From Ferruginibacter lapsinanis (GTDB lineage Bacteria > Bacteroidota > Bacteroidia > Chitinophagales > Chitinophagaceae): DNA of 64,000 nt. Made by a program: the position numbers and the translations under genes. Of this stretch, positions 51,479 to 61,573 are shown in pieces (position 1 is the first letter of the stretch; each line of letters opens with the position of its first letter). The stretch lies in NCBI RefSeq assembly GCF_020783315.1, contig NZ_CP086063.1, positions 3,336,501 through 3,400,500 of the forward strand, given 5' to 3'. Below the pieces are notes generated by a model. That model worked only from the letters and a program-made list of their open reading frames with translations, searched no databases and was not told where the DNA came from.

Positions 51479-54400
51479 ATGATAGCCAAAATTGCCATCA
51501 GAGCATGCTATCTGCTATTCTTATTTGTTTTCAGTTTAAGCACTAAAGCTCAACTGAAAGCTGATTTTAGTAGCTTTCCGCAGAGCGGATGCTCCCCACT
51601 GTTAGTTCAATTTTTTGACAACTCTACAGGAACCCCCACTCAATGGAGATGGGATCTGGGAAACGGAACCATTTCATTTTTACAAAGTCCGTCGGTTACA
51701 TATTTTGAACCAGGGCAGTACAATGTAAAATTGGTTATTAAAAATGCCAGCGGTTCAGCGGATAGTATCACAAAAACTAGCCAGATCACCGTTTTTTCAA
51801 AACCTTCGGTTGACTTCACAAGCAATGTTACTATCGGATGTTATCCTTTAACAGTAAAATTTACTGATCTGAGTCTTGCGATGAGTGGCACTATTGTAAG
51901 CAGACAATGGGATTTTGGTGATGGTACCGGTTCGGATGAAATGAATCCGGAACACATTTATAATGAATCAGGCAATTATAATGTTACATTAAGAGAAACA
52001 AATAGCAATGGTTGTGTAACTACACTCTCCAAATCTTCTTATATAAAAATAACCAGTGGTGTAAAAGCTAATTTCACTAACACAACTCCTACTGTTTGTG
52101 GATTTCCCGTTACCATCAATTTTCAAAACACTTCTACAGGAACAGGAAGTTTAACTTATCAGTGGAATTTTGGTGATGGCTCCACTTCTACAGAAGAATC
52201 TCCTTTACATACTTACACTACCGGAGGAAGTTACACGGTAAGATTGATCACAACAAATACAAGCGGCTGCTCTGATACTGCACTTAGATCAAACAGCATT
52301 GCTGTTGGCAATATTAAAGCAGCTTTCAGTTCCGCTAATGAAGCTTGCGTTGGCACTCCATTCAATTTACAAATAACCTCACTTGGCACACCTACTTCAG
52401 TTAAATGGGATTTTGGCGACGGCTATACTTCTACAGACAATAACCCACAAAAAATTTATGCTGCTGCAGGTACATATAAAATTAAATTAATAGCTTATTT
52501 CGGAGCATGTGAAGACTCTGCTTTCAAAACAGTTACAGTATTACCAAGACCAACTGCAACTTTTTCAATCACCGGAACTACTACTTCTTGTAAAGCCCCG
52601 TTAACGGTTACTTTTGAGAATGCCAGCATCGGCGCAGATTCTTACAAATGGGATTTTGGTGATGGTACTACTTCAAATCAATTCTCCCCTTCACATACTT
52701 ATACCAAAGAAGGGAAGTTTACTGTTTCATTGGTTGTAACCAATGCTACAGGCTGTGCGGATTCAGTAAAAAAATCGGATGCGATCAAAATAACTATGCC
52801 ACAAATTTCTGTAAAGAACTTACCTGATAGTGGTTGTGCTCCTTTCTCAAAATACTTTTCATATGCTGCAGACGAAATTGATATCTGGAGCGACTACACA
52901 TGGGATTTTGGTGATGGCACCACTTCTACTGATGCAGGTGTTTTACATACTTATAATGATACAGGCTTATACACAATAAAATTATCTGCAAAAACATTTG
53001 ACGGATGTTATGATACTGTAATTGTAAAGAATGCAATTAAAGTAACCACTAAACCAGTACCTGATTTTATCGGTGACAGAGAAGCTTGTGCAATTACACC
53101 TATAAGTTTTACAGATAAAACAACCGGTACTGTTACAAAATGGTTGTGGGAATTTGGTGATGGAGGAAAATCTGAAGACCAGAATCCTGTATACCAATAT
53201 TCCGACACAGGCTTTTTTGATGTAAAGCTAACCGTTTGGAACGGAGGCTGCTTTGATACGGTAAGATATAATGACTATGTATATATTAAAGCTCCTATCG
53301 CAAAGTTTAATGTTGTTTCTGATTGTAAGAAAGCTTTTGATAGAACATTTGAAGACAAATCAATTGGCGCTGACGAATGGAGATGGGATTTTGGCGATGG
53401 TAGTACTTCTACCGAACAAAATCCTGCACACACATATTCTGCAATGGGAACATACACTGTAACATTAGTGGTGTATAACAAAACCACGGGCTGTGAGTAT
53501 CTAACAAGTAAAGAAATTCAAATCGTTTATAGTAAAGCAAACTTTTTTGCCTCTGATACAATCATTTGTAAAAACAATGCTGTTACATTTACAGTACCTC
53601 AACCTGATAAAGCTTTTGTGGTTAATTATGAATGGAATTTCGGTGATGGCTCTACAGCTGTAAGTACAGGCGGAGAAATTGCTCACACCTACAAAAATGC
53701 AGGTTTATATGATGTTCAATTGATCATCACGAATACTTTAGGCTGTAAAGACACGTTGGTGAAAACAAAGTATGTACAGGTAGATGGCCCCACAGCAAAA
53801 TTTGTTTCATCTGTTGCAGGAACATGTTTAAAAACTATCGTCAATTTTTCTGATAGTTCTTACAGTGACGGAATTCACCCAATCGAACAATGGTCGTGGA
53901 ATTATGGAGATGGATTCAAAGAAACATTGACCACTCCTTCATCACAACACACATTTAATGTTTCAGGATTATATACGGTTGCTTTAAAAGTTACCGACAG
54001 CAAAGGTTGTACCGATTCTTTTGCTATACCAAAACCGGTAACCATTGCTCAACCAAAGGCTGCATTCAGCTCAAAAGATACTTTATCATGTCCTGGTAAA
54101 CCAATACAATTCACTAACCTTTCTAATGGTATTTCATTATCGTATATCTGGAATTTTGGTGATGCAAAGACCGCAACAGATAATAATCCTTCGCATCTTT
54201 ATGGCGTTGATGGTAATTATGATGTAAAATTATTGGTAACGGATATGTACGGTTGTAAAGACTCTGTAACCAAACCAAGCTATATCAAAATTGTTATGCC
54301 GGTTTCAAACTTTACAATGAGTGATTCATTCAGCACTTGTCCTCCACTGGTAGTAGCATTTAAAGACATTTCTAATGTATTTGTTTCAAGGAAATGGGAT

Positions 54401-56293
54401 TTTGGTGATGGCACTTTCTCAACACTAAGTAATCCTTCTCACTTTTATAACTATCCCGGAACATACAAAGTAAAATTAACTATTACAGGGCCAGGTGGGT
54501 GTATTGACACAAAAGAAAAAACAATTGAAATAAGGGGCCCTAGAGGATCATTTACTTATACTCCGCTGAAAGGTTGTAGAGATCTGAAAATAGATTTTGA
54601 TGCAACGGTGCTTGATAAAGCATCATTCATCTGGGATTTTAGTGACGGTACAGTGGTAAGCACGAATGATTCTGTAATATCTCATACCTATAAACACTTT
54701 GGAGAATATGTCCCTAAAATGATCCTGGTTGATCCGCAAGGTTGTCAGGTTCCTATTTACGGTAAGGATACAATAAAAGTAAGTGGTGCTGCTGCCAAAT
54801 TCAGTTTTACCGATAAAGCAATATGTGATTCAGGATTCGTTTCATTCTCTGATTCATCAGACAGCTATGACAAAATAATAAATTATAGTTGGGACCTAGG
54901 TGATGGCGTAACATCAATTGATCAGAATGCGACACACAAATATTCAGCACCTGGTTCTTATATACCTAAACTTATCATTAAAACTGAAAATGGTTGTATA
55001 GACACCGCTGTATCTACATTACCAATAAGAGTTGTTGCATCGCCTAAAATAAGCATCACTAATTTCAACAATGGTTGTGTACCATTGGTTACCGGATTTA
55101 GTGGCAATCTTTTAGCAGCCGACACATCTGTTCTAAGATGGGAATGGGATTTCGGAAATGGAAGTACTTCTAATCTTCAAACTCCTTTAAAACAAACATA
55201 TAGTGTTGCTAACGACTATATGGTTAACTTGAAAGTTACCAACAGCAGTGGCTGTTTTGATACCGCAATAAGAAAAGTAGAAGCATACCCTATACCGGTT
55301 GTAAATGCAGGGGAAGATGCATGGGTATGTTTGGGTAAGAATTATAAATTAAAGGCCACAGGAGCTAGTACATACAGCTGGAATTATAATAAGACATTAA
55401 ATTGTCTTGATTGCGCCGATCCGACTGCAACTCCTACCGGCGCAGAAACCAGATACAATGTTACAGGTACAACAGAACATGGTTGCGTTGCATCAGATGA
55501 AGTTATTTTGAAAGTACAAAATCCTTTCAAAGTTACCGTAAGCAAAACAGATACACTTTGTAAAGGCTCTTCTGTAGAAATAGCCGCAAGTGGTGCTGAT
55601 AATTATTTATGGATACCATCTACAGGATTAAAATCTGTTACAGATGCCAAAACTATTGCAACTCCTGATACCACAACTATATACAAAGTGATCGGATCTG
55701 ATGCAAGGGGCTGTTTTCAGGATACCGGCTCAGTAAGGATAAAAGTATATCCTATCCCTACTGTAGAATTAGGAGAAAACAAGGTCGTTAACGTTGGTCA
55801 GACAATCACACTAAACCCGGCTATTTCTAAAGATGTTACTCAGGTTATATGGACGCCGCAAAGCTTTATCGTAAGCGGACCAAATTCTTTACCTGATATT
55901 ACATTGAAACCGAAACAAACCACCGAATATACACTTGAAGTAAAAAATCCGGGAGGATGTAAATCAACAGATAAAGTAACAGTATTTGTTATTTGTAACG
56001 GAGCAAATATATTTATGCCAAATACTTTCTCTCCAAATGGAGATGGAGCGAATGACGTTTATTATCCAAGAGGTACAGGTATTTTCAGCATAAAAACACT
56101 ACGCATTTTTGGTCGCTGGGGAGAATTGGTTTACGAAAGAAGCAATTTTAAAGCTAATGATGCAACTGCAGCATGGGATGGCACTTACAAAGGCATAAAA
56201 TTAACACCGGATGTATATGTATATACGATGGATGTTCTTTGTGAAAATAATGAAGTGATCCCTTTCAAAGGAAATATTGCCCTTATACAATAA
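51479..56293 (+). CDS. Giant PKD-repeat surface protein with type B type IX sorting domain
   Basis: 1604 residues. Signal peptide ACYLLFLFVFSLSTKAQ. Fifteen PKD-like units follow, each with a W-x-(F/L/Y)-(G/S)-(D/N)-(G/A)-x core (WDLGNGT, WDFGDGT, WNFGDGS, WEFGDGG, WDFSDGT, WDFGNGS) and a Cys pair in most, up to about residue 1270. Then come about 240 residues with CLGKNYKLKATG-type beta domains. The C-terminal about 90 residues (FMPNTFSPNGDGANDVYYP... to ...FKGNIALIQ) are the CHU_C/type B sorting domain of type IX secretion substrates. It is probably a cell-surface adhesin or glycan binder. The porP/sprF-like gene follows, as for known type B substrates. Confidence 0.93.
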   Translation: MIAKIAIRACYLLFLFVFSLSTKAQLKADFSSFPQSGCSPLLVQFFDNSTGTPTQWRWDLGNGTISFLQSPSVTYFEPGQYNVKLVIKNASGSADSITKTSQITVFSKPSVDFTSNVTIGCYPLTVKFTDLSLAMSGTIVSRQWDFGDGTGSDEMNPEHIYNESGNYNVTLRETNSNGCVTTLSKSSYIKITSGVKANFTNTTPTVCGFPVTINFQNTSTGTGSLTYQWNFGDGSTSTEESPLHTYTTGGSYTVRLITTNTSGCSDTALRSNSIAVGNIKAAFSSANEACVGTPFNLQITSLGTPTSVKWDFGDGYTSTDNNPQKIYAAAGTYKIKLIAYFGACEDSAFKTVTVLPRPTATFSITGTTTSCKAPLTVTFENASIGADSYKWDFGDGTTSNQFSPSHTYTKEGKFTVSLVVTNATGCADSVKKSDAIKITMPQISVKNLPDSGCAPFSKYFSYAADEIDIWSDYTWDFGDGTTSTDAGVLHTYNDTGLYTIKLSAKTFDGCYDTVIVKNAIKVTTKPVPDFIGDREACAITPISFTDKTTGTVTKWLWEFGDGGKSEDQNPVYQYSDTGFFDVKLTVWNGGCFDTVRYNDYVYIKAPIAKFNVVSDCKKAFDRTFEDKSIGADEWRWDFGDGSTSTEQNPAHTYSAMGTYTVTLVVYNKTTGCEYLTSKEIQIVYSKANFFASDTIICKNNAVTFTVPQPDKAFVVNYEWNFGDGSTAVSTGGEIAHTYKNAGLYDVQLIITNTLGCKDTLVKTKYVQVDGPTAKFVSSVAGTCLKTIVNFSDSSYSDGIHPIEQWSWNYGDGFKETLTTPSSQHTFNVSGLYTVALKVTDSKGCTDSFAIPKPVTIAQPKAAFSSKDTLSCPGKPIQFTNLSNGISLSYIWNFGDAKTATDNNPSHLYGVDGNYDVKLLVTDMYGCKDSVTKPSYIKIVMPVSNFTMSDSFSTCPPLVVAFKDISNVFVSRKWDFGDGTFSTLSNPSHFYNYPGTYKVKLTITGPGGCIDTKEKTIEIRGPRGSFTYTPLKGCRDLKIDFDATVLDKASFIWDFSDGTVVSTNDSVISHTYKHFGEYVPKMILVDPQGCQVPIYGKDTIKVSGAAAKFSFTDKAICDSGFVSFSDSSDSYDKIINYSWDLGDGVTSIDQNATHKYSAPGSYIPKLIIKTENGCIDTAVSTLPIRVVASPKISITNFNNGCVPLVTGFSGNLLAADTSVLRWEWDFGNGSTSNLQTPLKQTYSVANDYMVNLKVTNSSGCFDTAIRKVEAYPIPVVNAGEDAWVCLGKNYKLKATGASTYSWNYNKTLNCLDCADPTATPTGAETRYNVTGTTEHGCVASDEVILKVQNPFKVTVSKTDTLCKGSSVEIAASGADNYLWIPSTGLKSVTDAKTIATPDTTTIYKVIGSDARGCFQDTGSVRIKVYPIPTVELGENKVVNVGQTITLNPAISKDVTQVIWTPQSFIVSGPNSLPDITLKPKQTTEYTLEVKNPGGCKSTDKVTVFVICNGANIFMPNTFSPNGDGANDVYYPRGTGIFSIKTLRIFGRWGELVYERSNFKANDATAAWDGTYKGIKLTPDVYVYTMDVLCENNEVIPFKGNIALIQ

Positions 56294-56324
56294 CGATGGT
56301 TTGGTTTTTATTAATTATGACAAG

Positions 56325-56350
56325 ATCGGCCCTATGGGCCGATTTTTGTT
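56325..56350 (+). terminator. Terminator after the PKD gene
   Basis: ATCGGCCC-TAT-GGGCCGAT followed by TTTTTGTT. Confidence 0.8.
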
Positions 56351-56386
56351 TGTAGTAACATTTCTACTAATCGAAATTTCAAAATG

Positions 56387-56402
56387 AGGCACGATTTTTG
56401 AA
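56387..56402 (+). promoter_or_regulatory. Sigma-54-like promoter of the porP/sprF gene
   Basis: AGGCACGATTTTTGAA differs from the consensus (TGGCACG-N4-TTGCW) at two positions, with exact spacing. The ATG is at 56553, leaving a leader of about 140 bases. As a terminator precedes it, porP is probably transcribed separately from the PKD gene. Confidence 0.5.
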
Positions 56403-56552
56403 ACTGCTGTAACTATTGCTGACATTGAATTTTACCGATTTTATAGCATGACAATTTGTTTCAAAAAATCATTCAATTTTAATACTAAATGTTAAACTAA
56501 TACGTTTATATATAGAGGCGAATAGATTAGTGAATATCCAAAATCCAATGAC

Positions 56553-57587
56553 ATGAAAAAAACCGTACCAAACCTATTTTTGGGCCTGCTCCTGTTAATG
56601 GCAGCATCCCAGGTCAAAGCACAAGACATTCATTTTTCCCAATTTTTTGAAGCACCCCTATTAAGAAATCCGGCATTGGCAGGACTTTTTAACGGAGACT
56701 TACGTCTTCAGATGGTTTACCGAAATCAATGGAATAGTGTTACCGATGCTTATCAAACCGGCTCATTAAACGGAGAATACAAAATACCCGTAGGAACCGG
56801 AGAAGACTTTATCAGTGTTGGCGGACAGATCTTATATGACAAATCGGGCACAGCTCAACTAACGGCTACGCATATACTACCTGTATTCAACTATCATAAA
56901 TCTTTGAGCGAAGAAAAAAACAAATATTTATCAATAGGTTTCATGGCAGGTTTAGTTCAAAGGAGTATCAACAGAAGTAAAATAACAACCAATAGCCAAT
57001 TTGATGGTTCATCTTATAACCCAAATTTAAGTGACGGAGAAACTTTTGATAAACCTACCTACTCATATTTCGACGGAAGTGTAGGGATGAGCTATAACAG
57101 TCAGATGGGGGAAAATCCCGACAATAATTATTTTATAGGGCTAGCGTACCACCATTTTAACAGACCTTCTAATATTTCTTTTTACTCCACTTCTACCAAT
57201 AAAATGTTAGCAAAGTGGGTTCTTTCAACCGGTATAAAATTTAATACTAATGATTATACTTACATAACGCTGCATGCAGATTATTCTAAACAAGGTCCTT
57301 ATACCGAAACGATTGGAGGCTTTATGTATTCAATGAAATTAGATGATCCTGTAGAACCAAGATATTTACTACATGGTGGTGCTATGATCAGAATGAATGA
57401 TGCAATTATCCCGGTAACAAAAATTGAGATGAAACCATTTGCGGTATCTGTAAGTTATGATGCTAATATTTCTTCTTTAAAAACTGCCAGCAAGGGCCGG
57501 GGAGGATTTGAATTAGGCATCTCCTATCAGAAATTTTTTGAAAAAAACAATACCAGTAAGAACGCAACAAGATGTCCAAGATTTTAA
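56553..57587 (+). CDS. PorP/SprF family type IX secretion membrane protein
   Basis: 344-residue outer membrane beta-barrel-like protein. Signal peptide PNLFLGLLLLMAASQVKAQ; then DIHFSQFFEAPLLRNPALAGLFNGDLRLQMVYRNQW, the defining N-terminal motif. Alternating strands to the end (ELGISYQKFFEK). SprF-type proteins are needed to secrete or anchor particular type B cargo such as SprB. Its position right after the PKD protein suggests that protein as its cargo, by inference. Confidence 0.94.
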   Translation: MKKTVPNLFLGLLLLMAASQVKAQDIHFSQFFEAPLLRNPALAGLFNGDLRLQMVYRNQWNSVTDAYQTGSLNGEYKIPVGTGEDFISVGGQILYDKSGTAQLTATHILPVFNYHKSLSEEKNKYLSIGFMAGLVQRSINRSKITTNSQFDGSSYNPNLSDGETFDKPTYSYFDGSVGMSYNSQMGENPDNNYFIGLAYHHFNRPSNISFYSTSTNKMLAKWVLSTGIKFNTNDYTYITLHADYSKQGPYTETIGGFMYSMKLDDPVEPRYLLHGGAMIRMNDAIIPVTKIEMKPFAVSVSYDANISSLKTASKGRGGFELGISYQKFFEKNNTSKNATRCPRF

Positions 57588-57683
57588 TACCAAACAATTA
57601 CTAGCAGAGACAAATTACACCAGAACAAGTTAACACGAATCATTACCACAATATTGCGATTTTGGATTGTTTGGATACATGAG

Positions 57684-57712
57684 AAGCCTTCGATAAAACG
57701 AAGGCTTTCTTG
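57684..57712 (+). terminator. Terminator after porP/sprF
   Basis: AAGCCTTCG-ATAAAA-CGAAGGCTT followed by TCTTG. Confidence 0.65.
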
Positions 57713-57738
57713 TTTGTGGTAATACGTACGTATTTTTG
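57710..57738 (+). promoter_or_regulatory. Promoter of the esterase gene
   Basis: TTG (57710-57712), 18 bases, TATTTTTG (57731-57738). Full consensus; the ATG at 57758 is 19 bases on. Confidence 0.55.
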
Positions 57739-57757
57739 GCAAGAAATTTTATCTGCT

Positions 57758-58663
57758 ATGCGTACAACCATTTTATATTCTTTGCTACTGTTGTTGTGCA
57801 ATTTAGTGAATGGGCAAAAAGTTTCAGAGATGTTACTCTATCAACAAACCATCCCTAATTCGATCAAGACCGATCTTTCCGAAAAAACTATTTTAGTAAA
57901 TGGAACCTGGCGTATCTATTTTGTTACAAAGCCTACGATTACTATGTATGCCCCGGAAAAACCCAATGGCATTTCTGTAATAATTTGCCCTGGCGGTGGT
58001 TATATCCGTTTATCCATCGATAATGAAGGAGTAGCTGTTGCAAAAGCCCTGAATACATTAGGTATAACTGCATTTGTTTTAAAATATCGCTTACCTAATG
58101 ATACCATTATGTTTGACAGGTCTATCGGGCCATTGCAGGATGCACAGCAGGCCATCCGTATGGTAAGACAACATGCTGCTCAATGGGGATTAAAAGAAAA
58201 CAAGATCGGTATTATGGGATTTTCTGCCGGCGGACATTTAGCCGCTACCGCTGCAACACATTTCAATTTCATTGCCAATGGCACATTAAAAGACAGTATT
58301 TCCTTAAAGCCTGACTTCGCTATTTTACTATACCCAGTAATAAGTTTTGCAGAAGGGATTATGCATAAAGGCTCTAAAATTAAATTGCTCGGTGAAACTC
58401 CTTCTCAGGAAAAAATAATATTCTTTTCTAATGAATTGCAGGTAACAAAAAATTGTCCCCCGGTATTTATTGTACATGCCGGAGACGACCCGACAGTTCC
58501 TGTAGAAAACAGCATACGTTTTTACCAAGCCTGTATTGAAAAAAATGTTCCCGCAGAAATGCATTTATACCCAAAAGGAGGCCATGGATTTGGGTTATAC
58601 AATACCACCACTGAAGATAAATGGATGGATAGATTAAGTAATTGGATAAAAGGTCTGCAATAA
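57758..58663 (+). CDS. Secreted alpha/beta hydrolase (BD-FAE/acetyl-xylan-esterase-like)
   Basis: 301 residues from ATG at 57758 (MRTTILYSLLLLLCNLVNGQ, a signal peptide); the frame extends back to a TTG that lies in the promoter. Catalytic triad: Ser in GIMGFSAGGHL (about 160), Asp in HAGDDPTVPVE (about 249), His in KGGHGFG (about 281); oxyanion loop VIICPGGGY. It resembles Bacteroidota feruloyl/acetyl-xylan esterases, so it may remove acyl groups from plant glycans. The exact substrate is unknown. Confidence 0.87.
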   Translation: MRTTILYSLLLLLCNLVNGQKVSEMLLYQQTIPNSIKTDLSEKTILVNGTWRIYFVTKPTITMYAPEKPNGISVIICPGGGYIRLSIDNEGVAVAKALNTLGITAFVLKYRLPNDTIMFDRSIGPLQDAQQAIRMVRQHAAQWGLKENKIGIMGFSAGGHLAATAATHFNFIANGTLKDSISLKPDFAILLYPVISFAEGIMHKGSKIKLLGETPSQEKIIFFSNELQVTKNCPPVFIVHAGDDPTVPVENSIRFYQACIEKNVPAEMHLYPKGGHGFGLYNTTTEDKWMDRLSNWIKGLQ

Positions 58664-58684
58664 ATTTATCAAACCCAATATCTT

Positions 58685-59143
58685 CTAATACCTGCTAAAA
58701 GATGCAGCCAACGCAATTCCTATTAACCCCAACACAGAAAATATCAAACTGACGATTGCTATAATTCCTGAAAAACGAAAATAAATTTTCAGGTTTTTAA
58801 ACGCCGTTACCAGGTTTTCCTGATCCGATGCTTTTAAAGCCACCTGCGCTTTTTTTGCAAACTGAAACAAAACCTTCGACATAAAAAAAGCTACAGCTGC
58901 AATTAAAAGATATACCCCCATTACAGAACCTCCTGCCATCACTCCAAAATCACCACTATACCTTCCTCCCATCATACCTGAAAAAAAAGTACCGGCTGCC
59001 AACGCTCCTATTCCTATCAAGGCGCTTATAACAAAGCCGGTAATGCCTAAAAACTTTGCCCACATTATTGTCTCCTTTAAGTGACCAGCAGTAATGCTGT
59101 CTATGATCAGATCATTTTCCAGCAGGTTTCGATTTTGCTCCAT
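58685..59143 (-). CDS. DUF5362-like membrane protein
   Basis: 152 residues with about four hydrophobic segments (about 28-53, 67-90 in the Gly-rich GVMAGGSVMGVYLLIAAVAFF, and 124-146). The motif YLLIAAVAFFMSKVLFQFAKKAQVALK, then NLVTAFKNLKIYFRFSGII, is the DUF5362 pattern by memory. Function unknown. Monocistronic, convergent with the esterase; 69 bases after proS on the same strand. Confidence 0.72.
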   Translation of the reverse strand: MEQNRNLLENDLIIDSITAGHLKETIMWAKFLGITGFVISALIGIGALAAGTFFSGMMGGRYSGDFGVMAGGSVMGVYLLIAAVAFFMSKVLFQFAKKAQVALKASDQENLVTAFKNLKIYFRFSGIIAIVSLIFSVLGLIGIALAASFSRY

Positions 59144-59211
59144 GACATAAATTTTGTTTCCTATAAATGTAGTTACTAAATCTATAGACAGATATTAAAT
59201 GCGTCACTAAT

Positions 59212-60690
59212 TTAATAAGCCCTTGCAAACAGTACTCTTTGTGTACTTGCATTGCCTGTTAGAATACATGTACCTGCTTCTGTTGTATTATTTAAAGGAA
59301 TACAACGAATCGTCGCTTTTGTTAACTCTTTGATCTTTTCTTCTGTTTCTGGCGTACCATCCCAATGAGCAGAGATAAAACCGGCTTTTTCATCCAATAG
59401 TTTTACAAACTCCTCCCAGTTATCTGCATTGGTGATACGCTCCTCTCTGAATGATTTAGCCTTATTATAGATAGCTGTCTGGATATCTGCCAAAAGATTG
59501 ATAATATTTTCTCCTAACCCATCAATACTCATGCTCATTTTTTCTTTAGTATCTCTACGGGCAACCTCCACTACATTATTGGCCAGATCTCTTGCCCCGA
59601 TAGCAATACGTACAGGCACCCCCTTCATTTCATATTCAGCAAATTTCCAACCTGGTCTGTTATTATCATTATCATCATACTTCACTTTTACTCCTGCTGC
59701 TTTTAATTCTTTTACCAACGCATGCACCTTCTCATCGATCTGTTGTTTTTGCTCATCTCCTTTGTAAATAGGCACAATAACTACTTGTATCGGGGCCAAT
59801 TTCGGAGGCAAAATCAACCCGTCATCATCACTATGTGCCATTACCAAAGCACCTATCAAACGTGTACTTACACCCCAGCTTGTAGCCCACACATAATCCA
59901 GTTTATTTTCTTTGTCGCTAAATTTTACATCAAATGCTTTCGCAAAATTTTGTCCTAAGAAATGCGATGTTCCAGCCTGTAATGCTTTACCATCCTGCAT
60001 CAGCGCTTCAATACAATAGGTATCTACTGCACCGGCAAAACGTTCGTTAGCTGTTTTAACTCCCTTAATAACAGGCATTGCCATAAATGTTTCTGCAAAA
60101 TCTGCGTAAATATTCAGCATTTGCACCGTTTCGTCTACAGCTTCCTGTTGGGTAGCATGTGCCGTATGTCCTTCCTGCCATAAAAATTCTGCTGTGCGTA
60201 AAAATAATCTTGTACGCATTTCCCAACGCACCACATTGGCCCATTGGTTTATCAAGATAGGTAGATCTCTGTATGACTGTATCCAGCCTTTATAAGTGTT
60301 CCAGATAATGGCCTCACTGGTAGGACGAATGATTAACTCTTCTTCCAGTTTTGCTTCAGGATCTACCATTAATTTACCTTTATGATCAGGATCGTTTTTT
60401 AAACGATAATGGGTTACAATAGCACACTCTTTTGCAAAACCTTCTGCATTTTTTTCTTCTGCTTCAAATAAACTTTTAGGAACAAACAAAGGAAAATATG
60501 CATTCTGATGTCCGGTATCCTTAAACATCTTATCCAATACATCTCTCATGTTTTCCCAAAGCGCAAAGCCATACGGTTTAATTACCATACACCCCCTTAC
60601 TGCGCTATAATCGGCTAATCCGCCTTTTATAATTAGATCATTGTACCACTGAGAATAATCCTGTTCTCTGCTTGTTATTTCTTTACTCAT
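59212..60690 (-). CDS. proS: Prolyl-tRNA synthetase (archaeal/eukaryotic-type, no editing insert)
   Basis: 492 residues. Class II synthetase with motif 2 [25 protein letters not shown], the ProRS loop [15 protein letters not shown] and motif 3 [17 protein letters not shown]; the anticodon-binding domain starts near 290 ([14 protein letters not shown]). Length, the lack of the large editing domain, and a C-terminal zinc-like extension ending in Tyr (VLFARAY) mark the short archaeal-type form, which Bacteroidota commonly use. Confidence 0.96.
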   Translation of the reverse strand: MSKEITSREQDYSQWYNDLIIKGGLADYSAVRGCMVIKPYGFALWENMRDVLDKMFKDTGHQNAYFPLFVPKSLFEAEEKNAEGFAKECAIVTHYRLKNDPDHKGKLMVDPEAKLEEELIIRPTSEAIIWNTYKGWIQSYRDLPILINQWANVVRWEMRTRLFLRTAEFLWQEGHTAHATQQEAVDETVQMLNIYADFAETFMAMPVIKGVKTANERFAGAVDTYCIEALMQDGKALQAGTSHFLGQNFAKAFDVKFSDKENKLDYVWATSWGVSTRLIGALVMAHSDDDGLILPPKLAPIQVVIVPIYKGDEQKQQIDEKVHALVKELKAAGVKVKYDDNDNNRPGWKFAEYEMKGVPVRIAIGARDLANNVVEVARRDTKEKMSMSIDGLGENIINLLADIQTAIYNKAKSFREERITNADNWEEFVKLLDEKAGFISAHWDGTPETEEKIKELTKATIRCIPLNNTTEAGTCILTGNASTQRVLFARAY

Positions 60691-60862
60691 ACCCTGTTCC
60701 TTTACGGTATTGTTTTATAGTTTAAACTGTTTGATTTAGCACATCTTTAACATCGTTCAAAATAACTTTGACTTGTATGGCAAAGATTTTGAACCTGTTA
60801 ACGATGCAGCCTTAATCCTGCAAAAGTAGTAACTTCATTTTTAATAGTTAAAACATACTATC

Positions 60863-61513
60863 ATGAAAGCCAAATTTTTACTTATTGCCCTTTCAATAGC
60901 AGCTGCCAGTAGCTGTACTTCGGCCTACAGATCTGGTCAAACTCCCGATGACGTATACTTCTCTCCTGCTCGTACATATGAGGAAAACAGAAAAGATGAT
61001 AACAGGGATGATCTAATAAGACAAGAAGCTCAGGACAGAGTGATTCGTTTGGGAATTAATGATTATCGTTACAGAAACCTGGATTATGATTACTACGATT
61101 ATTCCTACTATCCATACAAATACGGGTATGATTATGGCTACTATTACAATCCCTATTATTATCCTTATCCCGTTTACAATAATCCCATTACACCAGCTCC
61201 TGCTAAACCAAATACGACGCCTCGTAAAACAGATCTGAGCAGTTATAATAACGGATATAATAATACAAACAGCATCAATAACAATAATAAACTTGCACCA
61301 AAAATGGGTGCTGTTACTCCTTCAAGAACCTACAATAACAATAATACGAATTACAACAATTATAATTCAAACACCAATACTAATAGCAATAATACTACCC
61401 GTAGCTATACCCCATCAACGAATAATAATTCGAGTAGCAGCAGTAGCTCTTCATCATCTGGTAACAATAGTTCCGGCACTCCTGTCAGCAGACCAAGCAG
61501 AAGCGGAAATTAA
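60863..61513 (+). CDS. Tyr/Asn/Ser-rich low-complexity lipoprotein
   Basis: 216 residues. Signal peptide with lipobox (LLIALSIAAASSC, Cys at 18). An acidic stretch (EENRKDDNRDDLIRQEAQD), then a Tyr-rich block at about 68-104 with 20 or so Tyr in 35 residues, then Asn-rich (about 128-172) and a Ser run near 190-200. Such proteins are disordered and may be surface-exposed or adhesive; the family is unknown to me. A perfect terminator follows. No partner gene, though the outer membrane protein downstream is only 60 bases away. Confidence 0.8.
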   Translation: MKAKFLLIALSIAAASSCTSAYRSGQTPDDVYFSPARTYEENRKDDNRDDLIRQEAQDRVIRLGINDYRYRNLDYDYYDYSYYPYKYGYDYGYYYNPYYYPYPVYNNPITPAPAKPNTTPRKTDLSSYNNGYNNTNSINNNNKLAPKMGAVTPSRTYNNNNTNYNNYNSNTNTNSNNTTRSYTPSTNNNSSSSSSSSSSGNNSSGTPVSRPSRSGN

Positions 61514-61534
61514 TACTATCCTATAAAAACTTTG

Positions 61535-61560
61535 CTGCCGGTAATATTACCGGCAGTTTT
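61535..61560 (+). terminator. Terminator between the lipoprotein and outer membrane protein genes
   Basis: Perfect 22-base palindrome CTGCCGGTAAT/ATTACCGGCAG (61535-61556) followed by TTTTT. Confidence 0.85.
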
Positions 61561-61573
61561 TAAAAAAATAGCC

